A DNA stretch of 37,522 nucleotides from Heterotrichella gracilis (Eukaryota; Sar; Xanthophyceae; Tribonematales; Xanthonemataceae). The first letter of the stretch is position 1; every line of letters starts with the position of its first letter. Location: NCBI GenBank assembly GCA_032358255.1, contig JAULBX010027407.1, positions 1 through 37,522 of the forward strand. Direction: 5' to 3'. Shown here in pieces: positions 20,780 through 31,743 of this stretch. Under the pieces are notes generated by a model. That model worked only from the letters and a program-made list of their open reading frames with translations, was not told the origin of the DNA and did no database searches. A program made the translations under genes and the position numbers.

Positions 20780-22068
20780 CGGTTGGCTGGGATGAAGGGG
20801 GAGGGAGTGCAAGCGCCTTAGCAGGTGCTTCAAGAGGTGGGGTCAAGGCAAGGGTATTGGGAGGATGGCAGTGCATGAGTGGCATTAGCAGGACTACATG
20901 CGCATGCTTTCAGCCTTGGTGACCTCCCCATTTGACTGCAAGCCCCGCTCTGCATGATGCTGCAGGCACCATCACATCTTCAGCCTCTAGCGTGTCCACA
21001 ACCCCCACGCATGAATCCCCGCCAAGGGCATGCGAATCCCCGCCAACGGCATGCGAATCCCCGCCAAGGGCATGCGAATCCCCGCGAAGGGCATGCAGGC
21101 CACCGCCATCACATGCCCACCACCACCATGCATGCAGGCCCCACCACACCAGAAACTGCAGCAGCTGCCAGCTTTCCACAGCTCGGCCTCATGCCCGCTG
21201 TCGCCAGCCCCTTCGATTCTCTCCTTCAACCTGTCGCGATGATGTGGCGCTGCAAGATCTGCTGAAGATTCTTCTGCCAGGTGGCGCCACCAGGGGGACA
21301 CTTCAGCAAACAGAGATGAAAGGGGGGTTTACGTCAGAAGATGCACTGGGGAATCATTGGCAGGGATCAGTCTTGTCCTGCAGCCCCCCTTCCTCCACCC
21401 CCTCCATCCCCACGCCTGCCTGGACAAACATCCTCAGCAGGGTTCGATGCACACCTCGCCGCAGCCCCACGCGCATTTTCATCCTCAACCCAGTCATCAT
21501 TCCGAGATGCAGGTAAATGCAGCCTCGCGGGGTGCATGGTCAATTCTCAGCCAACCAGGCGCAGTGTCAACGGCAAGGCGCCTGGTGTGCTAGGCTACTC
21601 CAAGCAGCAGGATGATGCAGCAGCCACTTTAACAGCCACAGCCGGACCCACAGCCACAGGCACAGCCGCAGCCACAGCTGCTGGGTGGTGGTTGTTCTGT
21701 GCCCAGCCAGCGCATGGGCCTGGGGAGCTTCTACTGCCCGCTAACAAAGGTAAAATCTTGTGGTGTTTTCCATAAATAATCAAGATATGTTATAAATTAC
21801 ATGCTGCCATGCCCAACCCCTTATCCATTACCCTTTGCACTGCGCCACAACAGCTTCATCCCCTTGCCCCCAGGAGCTGCTGCGCGAGGCGGTGATTGCC
21901 GCTGATGGGCACACCTACGAGGCCGCCGTGCTGCGCGATTGGCTTGCGCACCACACCACCTCCCCCGTCACGGGGGCGCCACTGGGGCACAGCCACCTGG
22001 CCCCAAACCACGCGGTGCTGTCGGCCATTTCGGGGATCAAGGAGCAGATGCAGAGGGCGGGCGTGTGA
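20780..22068 (+). pseudogene. U-box locus A: intact U-box exon, decayed upstream exons
   Basis: The last exon 21874-22068 (64 codons plus TGA) encodes an intact U-box segment, ELLREAVIAADGHTYEAAVL through SPVTGAPL and PNHAVLSAI, the E2-binding fold of U-box ubiquitin ligases. The preceding exon (21138-21749) should supply AGPTTPETAAAASFPQLG, DDVALQDLLKILLPGGAT, a Gln/Pro stretch and [10 protein letters not shown] before its donor. Here these lie in different frames, and a TAA interrupts the Gln/Pro part (near 21630). Only the last part of the Gly/Lys-rich exon seen in copies B and C is recognisable (about 20780-20840). It is probably a truncated, decaying tandem duplicate of B. Frame errors in the assembly are the alternative. 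Confidence 0.65.
21007..21097 (+). repeat. 21-bp tandem repeat at the U-box A acceptor
   Basis: Four units of GCATGCGAATCCCCGCCAAGG (the first lacks two bases) start at 21009, 21028, 21049 and 21070, and a partial fifth begins at 21091 with GCATGCAG. The array ends about 40 bp before the exon acceptor CATGCAG at 21137, so the unit looks derived from the acceptor itself. Confidence 0.9.
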
Positions 22069-22509
22069 GTGAGCATTTAAGGGAGATTGTGCAAGATGGA
22101 CAAAGGGAAGCTTCAGGCTGCTCCTTCTGAGTTATTGCCATTGTTTGCTTGCAAATATATGTTGATGATTTAGATGATTTGATGAAGAGTGTTTGTGCTG
22201 GCCACAACATTTCTAATATCCATCCACCACGGTGTACTTTTCTTGTAAAGGCGGGGCAAACACCCAAGTTCACAGCGGCAGAATATACAGGACACTGGGA
22301 GACCCTTGCTCAGGGTCTTGCCACATACCAGTATGCTGAATATAGGGTTCGCAAAGCTGGAGGATGTTCTGAATCACCTCATTAGCTGATTGCAGGCATG
22401 CATTCCACTGGTGACCTGCTTTTTTCTTTTTCAGTGGCGTCATTTCGACCAATGCCATTGGAGTCAAATGCACATGCCCTGATCCGTGTTCATTCACACA
22501 CCCATTCAG
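22069..22509. other. Between U-box loci A and B
   Basis: This is the 3' flank of locus A, with a TGTAA at about 22244, and the 5' flank of the first recognisable exon of B. Since that exon starts with an acceptor, an upstream exon should exist, but I cannot find it here. Confidence 0.35.
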
Positions 22510-24242
22510 GCCCAGCAGCGCGCCCATGCCGATGCAATGATGGCCCAGCTGCTGCGAGAGGAGGAGGAGGAGGAAGCTGCCAGGCAGGGGGGAAAGGGGA
22601 AGAAGGAAAAGGGGAAGAAAGCCAAGCGCGGCAAGACAGGGGAAGTAGGCACTGGCACCACACAGGGAAATGCCACATTGGGTGGTGGTGGTGGTGGTGG
22701 TGATGGTGATGGTGATGAAGCTGCCAGCACAGCAGAGAGTATTGGTGGTGGTGGTGGTGGCGAGGGGGAGCATGGTGCAAACAGTGACAAGGGGGAGTCA
22801 GCTGATCAAGACCAAGGGGGAGGGAGCGCAAGTGCATCAGGGAGGGTTGAAGGTGCGCTGACGCATGACGTGGGCTGAGAACAAGGGTTTAGGGTTTGTG
22901 TGTTGCGGTTTAGAATATATGTGCTGCATTGGATGCATTGGGCGCACTGCACATGTTCCAACTGACTAAATGCCCATCATCCCACCACTGATTCTGTAAG
23001 TCCTTCGTGATACATGCAGGTCCAATCCACATGCAACTCCCACTGTGCATGCAATCCCCAATCTGAATGCAGGCCCAATTTACATGCCACCCTCACCATA
23101 CATGCAGGCCCCGCCACAATGGAAACTGCAGCTGCTGCCAACTGTCCGCAGCTTGGCGACTTGCCCGCTGCCCCCAGCCACTCTGATTCTCAGGATCCTC
23201 AATCTGCCGATCCGGATGATGTGGTGCTGCAAGATCTGCTGGCGATGCTCCTGCCAGGTGGCGCCATCAGCAGCACAGACCAGCAAGAGCAGGTGCTGGT
23301 TGGCGCAAGGGAGGCACCCCCAGTGGAGGCGCTGGGGAGGTCATTAGCAGGAATCAGCCTTGTCTCCACGGCCGTCAATCCCCCACCTCTTCCCACCCCC
23401 TCCAGCCCCGCACCTGCCTGGGCAGACACCCTCAGCAGGGTAAGAGGCACACCCCTGCCCACTCCTCGACCTGTGCCAATCCCGGTTCCTATCCCCGTTC
23501 CACTGCCAGCGCAAGGCGCATGGCCGATACCCAGCCGATCAGGCACAGCAGCCAATAGTAGGGCACAAGGTGGGTTGTCCAACCCCAGCTAATAGCAGCA
23601 GGGGGCAGCCACAGCCACAGCCACAGCCACAGCCACAGCCACAGCCACAGCCACAGCCACAGCCACAGCCCTACCCACAGCCACATCCACAGCCACACCC
23701 ACACCCACACCCACACCCACATCTACATGCATATCCACAGCCGAATGTACAGCCCTACCCACATCCACATCCACAGCTGCAGCCACAACCCTAGCCACAG
23801 CCACAGCCACAGCCACAACCCTACCCACAGCCACAGCCACAGCCACAGCCACAGCCACAGCCACAGCCACAGCCACAGCTGGTGCCACCGGGTGGCGGTG
23901 GCGCTCTGCCAAGTCAACGCATTGGCGTGGGAAGCTTCTACTGCCCGCTGACCAAGGTAAAGAGCTGGTGATGCCTTGCATAATTAACATTGGCCTTGCC
24001 TAGCCATCCATCCATTGTCCCTTGCATGTGCATATTGCTTCCCATGTCCCCAGGAGCTGCTGCGAGAGCCTGTGATTGCCGCTGATGGACACACCTACAA
24101 GGCCGCCGCACTGCGCGAATGGCTGGCGCACCACACCACCTCCCCCGTCACGGGGGCGCCCCTGGAGCACAGCCACTTGTTTCCAAACCACGCGTTGCGG
24201 TCAGTAATTTTGGGGATCAGGGAGCAGATGGAGAGGGTATGA
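22510..24242 (+). pseudogene. U-box locus B: intact U-box exon, interrupted Gln/Pro exon
   Basis: Exon 22510-22852 (phase 0 in, 1 out) reads AQQRAHADAMMAQLLREEEE, a charged coiled coil, then Lys-rich and Gly/Asp-rich text. Exon 23108-23956 (phase 1 in) reads GPATMETAAAANCPQLGDLP, DDVVLQDLLAMLLPGGA, a Pro-rich part and the Gln/Pro hexamer tract, ending [11 protein letters not shown]. Exon 24054-24242 is a clean U-box (ELLREPVIAADGHTYKAAAL, PNHALRSVI). In the middle exon the opening frame stops at 23590 and the Gln/Pro frame has a TAG at 23792-23794, so the copy is either broken, spliced in a way I cannot see, or misassembled at the repeat. Its N-terminus is not found. A TGTAA lies about 255 nt downstream of the stop. 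Confidence 0.6.
23599..23880 (+). repeat. CAGCCA hexamer microsatellite coding Gln-Pro
   Basis: Long runs of the CAGCCA hexamer at about 23605-23670 and 23797-23880 flank a degenerate CACCCA/CATCCA part. In the U-box frame it encodes Gln-Pro; in the other plus frames it encodes Ser-His and Ala-Thr, and on the minus strand Val-Ala and Trp-Leu. Copies A and C have shorter, less pure versions. Confidence 0.95.
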
Positions 24243-25833
24243 GGATAGGGCATAGGCACTAGAAATCAAGAAAGAGCTGGCAAGGGGCAAAAAATGATAC
24301 ATGTATATACATCTGCGGCAGGAACTATTTACGGGTTACGGTTTAACCAACGCGCCCACCATGGGGCGGCAGGGCCCCTCGGAGTGATGCACCATGCGAC
24401 GCTTTTAGGGTTTGATTAGGGTGCTTTCGGTTTCAGAGTATTTTTCTCGATGAAGTGCCACATTTTGCTCTTCTTTCTGAGTTGAGTCGGCTCCCTGTAA
24501 GTTGCCTGGTCCATAGGAGAGCATAGGTGTCCGCAAGACTTCTCCAACAGTGTCACTGAACAAGTATTTGAGGCGAGGCGCCGTGCGCCTTCAGGGATGC
24601 CATGCACCTTTGCCATCCCACCAAACAACAATGGCACTGGCAGCTGCTATTCCGTGCTCCCAGATGAATACAATCAGGGCAAGACGCCCAGCATTCTGTC
24701 TGCATTTTGCAGTGTCAGTCACACAGCGTGCTTGCATGGGTGATGCCCTCCCAATGCATGAGTACTTGGCAGTAACATTGGTGAGCAAAGGCCATCATCC
24801 ATACTATTCTTGCTCGATATCAGGGCAACTAGCTTGTCAAAGTCTGCGCACTCTCCACAGTATCACAGCGATAGATGCCCGCAAGCAAGTGTGGCAGCTA
24901 GAGCAATGGTTTCAGAGTCTTTTGGCCAGCCATCCTCTGCAACCTTTCTGCCGGTACAGCTCCTGGTGACAGTTCCCACACAGTGCTTGTGTCCAACTGA
25001 TAGAGTAGGTTAAACGCGCAGCACTGACAGCTCTGGAAGCACCTACATAGCTGTGTCGCCACCGTTGTGCTCATGGGTACCTTGTCGGAGGGACAGCCAC
25101 GTTTGGAGCTCCTGCAAACGAACTCCGGTGTTTGCCTTCCAACAGCCCTTCTCCTTCGTCACCTCAACTTGCTGATTCTGATCAGCCGGTCCACTCAGTG
25201 GTCCATCACTGCATGGAAGGAAGGAAGGAATATTAAAGGGGCGGCAACGCCGTAGCCATCCCCGGGAGCTCCTCACACCCGGGTCAATCGGCCATAGACA
25301 ATGACACAGAGTGCAGGGCTACCGCCTGCACTCTGTAGCCAGGAAAAATTGGGGCGCTCCAAAGGGCGGGTAACCCTCATGCAAAGACAAGCCTAAAACA
25401 GGGGAGGTCCATGACTGCATGCTTCTTTTCCTCTCCCCCTTGCAAATAGCGGGGAGGTCGGTGTCGCAAAGCGCGTTGCCCACGCCGTATATAACCAGGG
25501 CAGGCACGGTTTGCCTCACTATTCGAGCAACGATCCAAGTTCATGCCGTGTCGGTTTCGAGCACGATCCCTCTTGGTTGTCGCCCTGCGTGGTTGGTTGC
25601 TCAGAGTACGTATTCCCAGGCGGCACTTGTTGTTGGCCCCAGCGCCGAGTGCCCAACCCTACAAAGCAGGCCAGCAAGTGTTTGCTTCACCACCCACGCA
25701 ACGATCTGAGCTTATTGGCGCGTCTCCACTTGGTTTGTTTGCTCGGAGTGCGTTGGTTTCCTTCGCATCCCCTCGCATTCCACGGAGATTGTTACGGAAC
25801 AAAACAGACCAGGTTTACAACCCTCCTGCACCA
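24243..25833. other. Unassigned stretch with a hairpin and a diverged tandem duplication
   Basis: No gene is recognised. A perfect 12-bp inverted repeat with a 7-nt loop lies at 25306-25336. Two diverged copies about 170 bp apart (around 25515-25620 and 25685-25780) share GCAACGATC, CTTGGTT and TTGCTC.GAGT.CG elements just upstream of the coiled-coil gene. The 3' flank of U-box B at 24310-24400 matches the 3' flank of U-box C in inverted orientation. Confidence 0.45.
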
Positions 25834-28011
25834 ATGGAGGGGCTCAACGAAGTGACAGTGACTATGAGGGTTGTGGACTTCAAGGTACGTGGGTATCTGC
25901 CACAATCGCGCAGCGAATGGCCCGATGTTGTCGTTTCCCTGGCTACGACACTCCAATGCAAGCATAGCTTTGACGCGTCCCTCACACTTGTCTGCTGCCC
26001 AGGTTTGTCTGCAAGTTTGCCACCGTGTTTGCAGCAAAACTCCACAGTAAAACTCACAACCCTGTGCTCCCTTTCACGCCCTCTTTGCTCACCGCAGGCA
26101 GGGGTGGAGTGCCTGGTGGCCACCGACCACGCCCTGAAGCAATCGCAGACTGCACACTACTACACGCAGTGCGAGCTTGAACAACTCAAGCAGGACCTGG
26201 ATATGGCCCAGTGCACCTACCAGGAGCTTTACCAGCTAGCTGCCGGGCTCTGCGAGGCGAAGACGGGCCTCGAGGCGGAAGTGTCTTTCCTCCAGTACGA
26301 GTTGGCGGGTGCCCGGGCCCACGGGCTGAGCGTCGACCTTCAGAGGCGGCTGGACAGGGAGCAGGACCTCTCACTCACCCAGCCTGCGGTTGGAGACCAG
26401 AGCCAGGGGAGGATAGTGGAGCTGGAGGCGGCGATCCAGGCTCTGCGATGCGAGGTGCGTGCGTGGGGTCCCTGCTCCCCTACCCTCATGAGGGTTCTCG
26501 AGCAGGCATGACCCATGAACCCCCTGTACGTTATACACCTGCTACTGGCCTGTGTGTGGTTGGTGGAACGTTTGTTCGCTCGAAATAAAGCTGCTGTGTA
26601 CTGCACGCGCTTTGCCACTAGCCCCTGAAACTAACCATGTGTTCTGCTGCTGCAGGTGGAACAGGAAAAGGAGCAGGCTGCTGCAGCGGCACAAGAGCAT
26701 CATCTGAAGGCTTTGGATCTGGAACTCGCCCACAGCGCCCTTCAAGAAGAGGTGAGTGAAGGGCACCAGCCGCCAAACTCTTGGTCTTCCCTTGTCCCTG
26801 TGCAAACCCTACATGAGGTGGCTCACTTGCAGCTCGGTGGCGCACTTGCATGCATATGTCTCTTTTCCTGTCAACCTAGACCTTGGCCCCCAACACCCGC
26901 TATGTTCCCACTCTGTATTGACGCGCTATTCACGCCTTGAAGTGACGTAGCGTGTCTCCTGTTCCCAGCAGGTCCAACGCCTGTGCCCCTGGACCCTAAA
27001 ACCCTAGATATGAAACCCTAACAACAGCATGTTCCCTGTTCCCAGCAGGTACAACATTGCGGTACACCGCGTGTCCCCTGCCCTCCACCTCTAAACCCTA
27101 AGCCCTTAACCCTGAAACCTACAACCCTAAACCATAACACAGCGTGTCCCTTCCTCCCACAGGTCCAGTACCTGCGCCAGTGCCTGTATGCCGCCAGCCC
27201 AGCAGCCAGCAGTGCGGCGGGAGACGCCCTGGTGGCTGGTGCGGCGCCGGCAAACCACCCATCTGGAGTGCAGCAGGCAGTGGAGGAAGGGGCCCACTGC
27301 CATCCCACTGGCGACGTGGCAATCGAGGGTGCTGGCGACGAGGTGGACACAGCACTGGAGTTGCAACTGGCCCTAGCAGAGGGTACCGGCGGCAAGCAGG
27401 CGGCGCCAGCCAACCAGATCTCACTGCTGGTGACAGTGGCAGGCGGCGGCGACGAGGGTTCCTATGGCAGCCTACAGGTGGAGCCAGCATGGAGGAGCAT
27501 CGCCACCCAGACAAACCCTCTGCTAGGGTTTGACTTGCACCCTGGTACGAAAGCACCCTGCGTGCAGAAGGGCGGCCAGGGGGAGAGCGCCAATGGCGGT
27601 GTGAGGGAGGGGAAGGCGAAGGCCAGCGGCTGGGCGAGGCGAGCTGTCCTGGCGGGGGCCAAGCATTGGGGGTGGGTGCCCAGCTTCCCCAAGTGCCTCA
27701 CAGCTGCAAGGGGAGACAGACAGCGGGGTGCAGGGGGCAGCGGGATGGGCGCCAGGCATGGGCCAGGCGAGTCAGCATCCATGTGTCGTGCCACCACGCA
27801 CTGTGGCCAGCAGCCCGGCGGGGCTTCAAACCCCGCCAAGGGTGTGTGTGCCCCCAGTGGCAAGGCGGGGCTGACGGGGCTGCGGGGTGTGCTGGGGCGG
27901 CTGTGCTCGCGGCGGCAGCGCCCCGCTTATGCCCCAGTCCCTTGCGCGGTAGAGGCACGGCGCGGGGGGATTACCGGCTGTGCAGCAGTGGGGCTGCAGC
28001 TGGTGGTGTAG
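25834..28011 (+). CDS. Coiled-coil protein of unknown function, four exons
   Basis: Exons 25834-25884, 26098-26454, 26656-26751 and 27163-28011, all phase 0, give 450 aa. Donors are GTACGT, GTGCGT and GTGAGT. Residues 18-170 are a long charged coiled coil (QSQTAHYYTQCELEQLKQDL, LEAEVSFLQYELAGARA, VELEAAIQALRCE, VEQEKEQAAAAAQEHHLKAL). The 283-codon last exon is Gly/Ala-rich, low complexity, with a basic middle and no family I recognise. The frame is also open upstream to an ATG at 25543 and through the first intron (213 nt, no stop), so a start 97 codons earlier, with an Arg-rich leader that could be an organelle signal, or a retained-intron form, is possible. Confidence 0.65.
26951..27160 (+). 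repeat. Copies of the exon 4 acceptor of the coiled-coil gene with CCCTAAA spacers
   Basis: The acceptor and start of exon 4 (27139-27180, CGTGTCCC..CACAG then GTCCAGTACCTGCGCC) are echoed upstream at 26951-26992 (CGTGTCTCCTGTTCCCAGCAG then GTCCAACGCCTG), 27027-27060 and partly at 27068-27090. Between them are CCCTAAA-type stretches (26993-27026, 27090-27138). Confidence 0.88.
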
Positions 28012-29182
28012 GAGGCGCAGGGGGGGGCAGCGGGGGGGGGCGGGCAGCGGAGTACCAGACACTAGTAGGCATTGTTGGATATCCAGCGGGTTACTAGTGC
28101 AATGCATGTTCATTGGGGTTTGCGCGGTATTTTATCGGGGGGGATTATCTGTGGGAAAACGGTTGGAGCCCAACATGTTCAGTAGTCAGTGCGTTGGACT
28201 TGCAGGCAAGCAGATATTGCAGGCATTCTTTGCGGAAAACGAGTTGCGATTTCTAGGCAAGCAGTTGACAAAGCCCAGTGGCATACACTGTTGTTGCAAG
28301 GTTGCGTATAATGCATGGCTGCCTCCAGGAACTCTCCTGGTCATTGACTAGGAAATTGACCCTTTGTATAACAACTATTTTTTGGTTCCACTCAAGCCTT
28401 TTGCCGACGGATATTTTTGCAGTTGACACCAGTTTGTATAACGGGCAGCATGTTAGCGTGATTTCTGCTGCTCAACTCCATGTATGCACTCCCTCCCTGC
28501 TAATTTCCTAGCAGGGTTTACCAATAACTTAATATCCTTGATGCTTATGGCGGTGCTGCACCATGTTGCAGCACCATGATGTTCAATACTGACTTTGACT
28601 TTCCACCTTTTCTAGAGCAGTGCAGTTACTACAGTTACAGTCCCCAGCGTATGCCGTAAGATTAATCATTAGATGATCAGATTCTGTTGCTCAACATTTT
28701 TGCAACACCAGTATTGTGGTGCACCATGTTCGTTCTAGAAGGTACAGATCTGTACCTACTAGATAATATCTATTCAAATTAAGGGTTTAATCAATATTCT
28801 CATGCCATTCCATTCCATTTCAATTGGATTGGAACAAACTACAGACATATCTACTTGCCTTGCCTCAAACACCTGTTGAATTACAACTGTTGAAAAAAAA
28901 ACCTACCCTCTCCCTTGGGCCAGGCGCTATCACAGGGAGCCTCCTCAGAAAACAGTGCATGATGCGGTCTGGGTCAGAAAGCATATTCTGAAACAGAAAC
29001 GAAGCTCTTAACGCAAACGAGTCCCATGGTGCATCACTCCCTGCCGCCCCGCGATGGGTGCATTGGCTAAACGTTATCCCTAAATAGCAAACCCTAATCC
29101 GTAAATACTTCCTGCCGCCCTGTGCCACTATAGTTGCCCCTTGCCATCTCCTCCCTGCTTCTCTAGGGCATTTGTCCCCTAA
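28012..29182. other. Intergenic, converging 3' ends of coiled-coil gene and U-box C
   Basis: No gene is recognised. Two plus/minus genes converge here. Positions 29030-29115 are the inverted counterpart of the U-box B flank at 24310-24400. GCACCATGTTGCAGCACCATG near 28555 is a short direct repeat. Confidence 0.4.
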
Positions 29183-31073
29183 TCAGCCTTTCTCCATCTG
29201 CTCCCTGATTCCCGCAACGGCTGACCGCACAGCGTGGTTTGGGAACAGGTGGCTGTGCTCTAGGGGCGCCCTCGTGACGGGGGAGGTGGTGTGGTGCGCC
29301 AGCCAGTCATGCAGGGCTGCGGCCTCGTAGGTGTGCCCGTCAGCAGCAATCATCGGCTCGCGCAGCAGCTCCTGGGAACAAGGAATGGTGGTGGTGTGAA
29401 GGAGGCAAGGATCAGTGCGTTAATGCACGAGTGAGAGATTTTTGGCATGTCTAGCATTCAACATGCCAATGCATGTAGGCAAATCAGTAGATAGGTATAT
29501 AATTTGGCCCGCTGAGCAAAAGAAACCCCTGCGTGGCACCCACCTTGGTCAGCGGACAATAGAAGCTCCCCGGACCAATGCGCTGACTGGACACAGGGCT
29601 AGCGCCACCGCCACACACCGGTTGCGGCTGTGACTGCGCCAGTGGCTGTGCCTGTGACTGAGGTTGTGGCTGTGGCTGTGGCTGCGGCTGCGTTTGTGGC
29701 TGTGGCACCCCCCTGCTTGCCTGGGGCAAAATACCTGCCCCCCTGCCATTGGCCGCTGCTCCTGGCTGTCTGGGCACCGCCCATGTGCCTCGGGGCGCCA
29801 GCGAGGCGGGGCTGGGTGGCGACATGTGTGCGGGAGCGGGCAGGGGTGTGCCATGTACCCTCCCGAGGGTTTTTTCCCGGGCAATTGCGGGGCTGGAAGC
29901 GGTGGAAGGTGGTGCGCAGGCTGCATCAGATTTAAGGCTGATTCCTGCCAAAGTCCTCCCCAGCACATCCAGTAGCACTGCCCCCCTTGCACATGTTTGT
30001 GGCTGTGCCTTCTGGTGGCGCCACCTGGCAGCAGCATGGCCAGCGTTTCCTCCAGAGCTACATCATCGGAATGGGCATTCGGAATTGGCATCCGATGGGA
30101 ATTGGCAGGAGGAAGGGGGGAACTGGAGGGCCTGGAGGCAGTGGGCAGGGGCCCAAGCTGTGGAAAGCTGGCAGCTGCTCCAACTTCCGGTGTGGTGGGG
30201 CCTGCGTGTGTGGTGGGATTTGTGTGAACGGTGGGGATTGCATGTACGTGGGGCTGCATACATGAATGGGGAGGTCACCATGGCAAGCAGATGGTTTGGC
30301 ACATTGCCACATGCAGTGATCCCCTTGCAGTTATGCAGTGCAATCCTCTCCTGCACTTGGCCCCTTCAATGCCTGTGTTGCAACGCACCTTCTGCCCCTC
30401 CGGGTGCGCCTGCACTCCCTCCCTGTTCATCTCGGACAGCTGACTCCCCCTTGCCAGTCACCGCACCTTGCTCCCCCTTGCCGCCACCCATGCCACCATT
30501 GGCAGTATTACCACCACCATCACCACCACCACCAGGAATCTCTGATGTGCTGGTAGCTTCCTTGGCAGCCCCATCCCCATTGCCACTCCCCAATGTGCCG
30601 GCAGCTTCACCACCACCACCACTTGATGCGCTGGCAGTTTCCTCGCCACCAGCACCAGCACCAGCACCGCCACCGCTGCCACCGCTGCCACCGCCATCAC
30701 CGCCATCACCGCCACCGCCCCTCTGCAATGTGCTAGCAATTTCACCGCCACCACCATCGCCACCGCTACCATTGCCGCCACTCTCCGATGTGTCAGCAGC
30801 ATCACCGCCACCACCAGCACCGCCATTCTCTGATGTGCTTAAGCCTCCCTGGCCAGTGCTAGTGCCAGCGGCCCCGGCACTAGTGCCCTTGGCTTTCCTC
30901 CCCTTTTTCTTCTTCCCCTTAGCTTCCTGCTTGGCCGCCTCCTGTTCCTCCTCTTGCAGCAGCTGGGCCATCATCTCATCGGCATGCGCGCGCTGCTGGT
31001 GCTCGTGTGCCTGCTGCGCTTGCTGGTCCTCGTGTGCCTGCTGCGTGTGGTGGGCCTCATGTGCCTGCTCCAC
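29183..31073 (-). CDS. U-box locus C (inverted copy), one apparent 1-nt frameshift, 5' end missing
   Basis: Exons on the minus strand: 30389-31073, 29544-30201 and 29183-29371. The first (phase 0 in, 1 out) has a His/Gln-rich start, QQRAHADEMMAQLLQEEE, a Lys-rich patch and a long Gly/Ser/Asp-rich tail. The second reads GPTTPEVGAAASFPQLGPLP, DDVALEETLAMLLPGGAT, LLDVLGRTLAGISL, a Gln-Pro run and [11 protein letters not shown]. The third is the U-box (ELLREPMIAADGHTYEAAAL to MEKG and stop). U-box proteins are E3 ubiquitin ligases that recruit E2 enzymes without zinc. Exon 2 is 658 nt where the phases require 659: the frame breaks in a run of six G on the coding strand (29980-29986). This is the best preserved of the three copies. 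Its true 5' exons were not found. Confidence 0.68.
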
Positions 31074-31225
31074 CTGGTGAATGGGGCGTTTAGGGTTTAG
31101 GTCTTAGGGTTGATCCGACTGGTGAATGGGGCGTGTATGGGTTAGGGTTTGGGGTTGATCCGACTGGTGAATGGGGCGTTTAGGGTTTAGAGTTTATGGT
31201 TGATCCACCTGGTGGATGGGGCGTT
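31074..31225 (-). repeat. Three echoes of the U-box C exon acceptor with TTTAGGG filler
   Basis: The acceptor (plus strand CTGGTGAATGGGGCG, immediately above 31073) recurs at about 31119, 31163 and 31209, each followed by TTTAGGG-like filler and a GTTGATCC element. On the coding strand each unit is CGCCCCATTCACCAG, then about 10 nt like the exon start, then CCCTAAA. Confidence 0.9.
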
Positions 31226-31743
31226 GACAACGTGGATAGTGAAGGGCGTGGGGCCAGGGGTACTGTAACACCCTTGGAAATGGGGTGCATGGGAGGGCCT
31301 GTGCACTGCGCCGCTGGTGATAATGACTGTTTGCTATGAGGGGCATGCCTTTTGGGCTACTTGGGGATACAATTGTCACTGACAGTCCCAGGGATGCAGG
31401 GTGCCGATGACCATGGCACTACTGTAACAGAAATCTTGAAACGATGGGAAGGTACAAGATGTCCCGACAGTTCACCAGGAGGAATACAAGGTGGAGTTGC
31501 ATAGCACATTACCCTAGTGTAGGGTATATACACCCATGCCTGCCCCGCCTGCCCTTGCCCAATCACTGATGCACGGTGCGCCCATTCCCGCCCAGCCCCG
31601 CAAACCCTTACCAAAGTGGAATTCCTACCTTCACTGGGGCAAAAACCCTTACCATTACAATAAGGGCCTTACCAGCATATGACTTACCGGGACACCGTAA
31701 GAGTCTTGATCCACCTCTGCATCAGCAGGATCTTGCAGTACAG

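Noticed and set aside
21007..21097. CRISPR array
   Set aside because: The units are contiguous without unique spacers, and the window is eukaryotic.
22398..22878. His/Pro-rich minus-strand frames
   Set aside because: Antisense of the Glu/Lys/Gly-rich exon of U-box B, which has a paralogue in locus C.
23489..23990. Minus-strand frames with long Val-Ala or Trp-Leu repeats
   Set aside because: They are translations of the complement of the CAGCCA tract; no splice or start context supports them.
24416..24970. Transposase or retroelement relic
   Set aside because: Some protein-like text occurs on the minus strand (FIWEHGIAAASAIVVWWDGK), but I recognise no catalytic motif, terminal repeats or target-site duplication.
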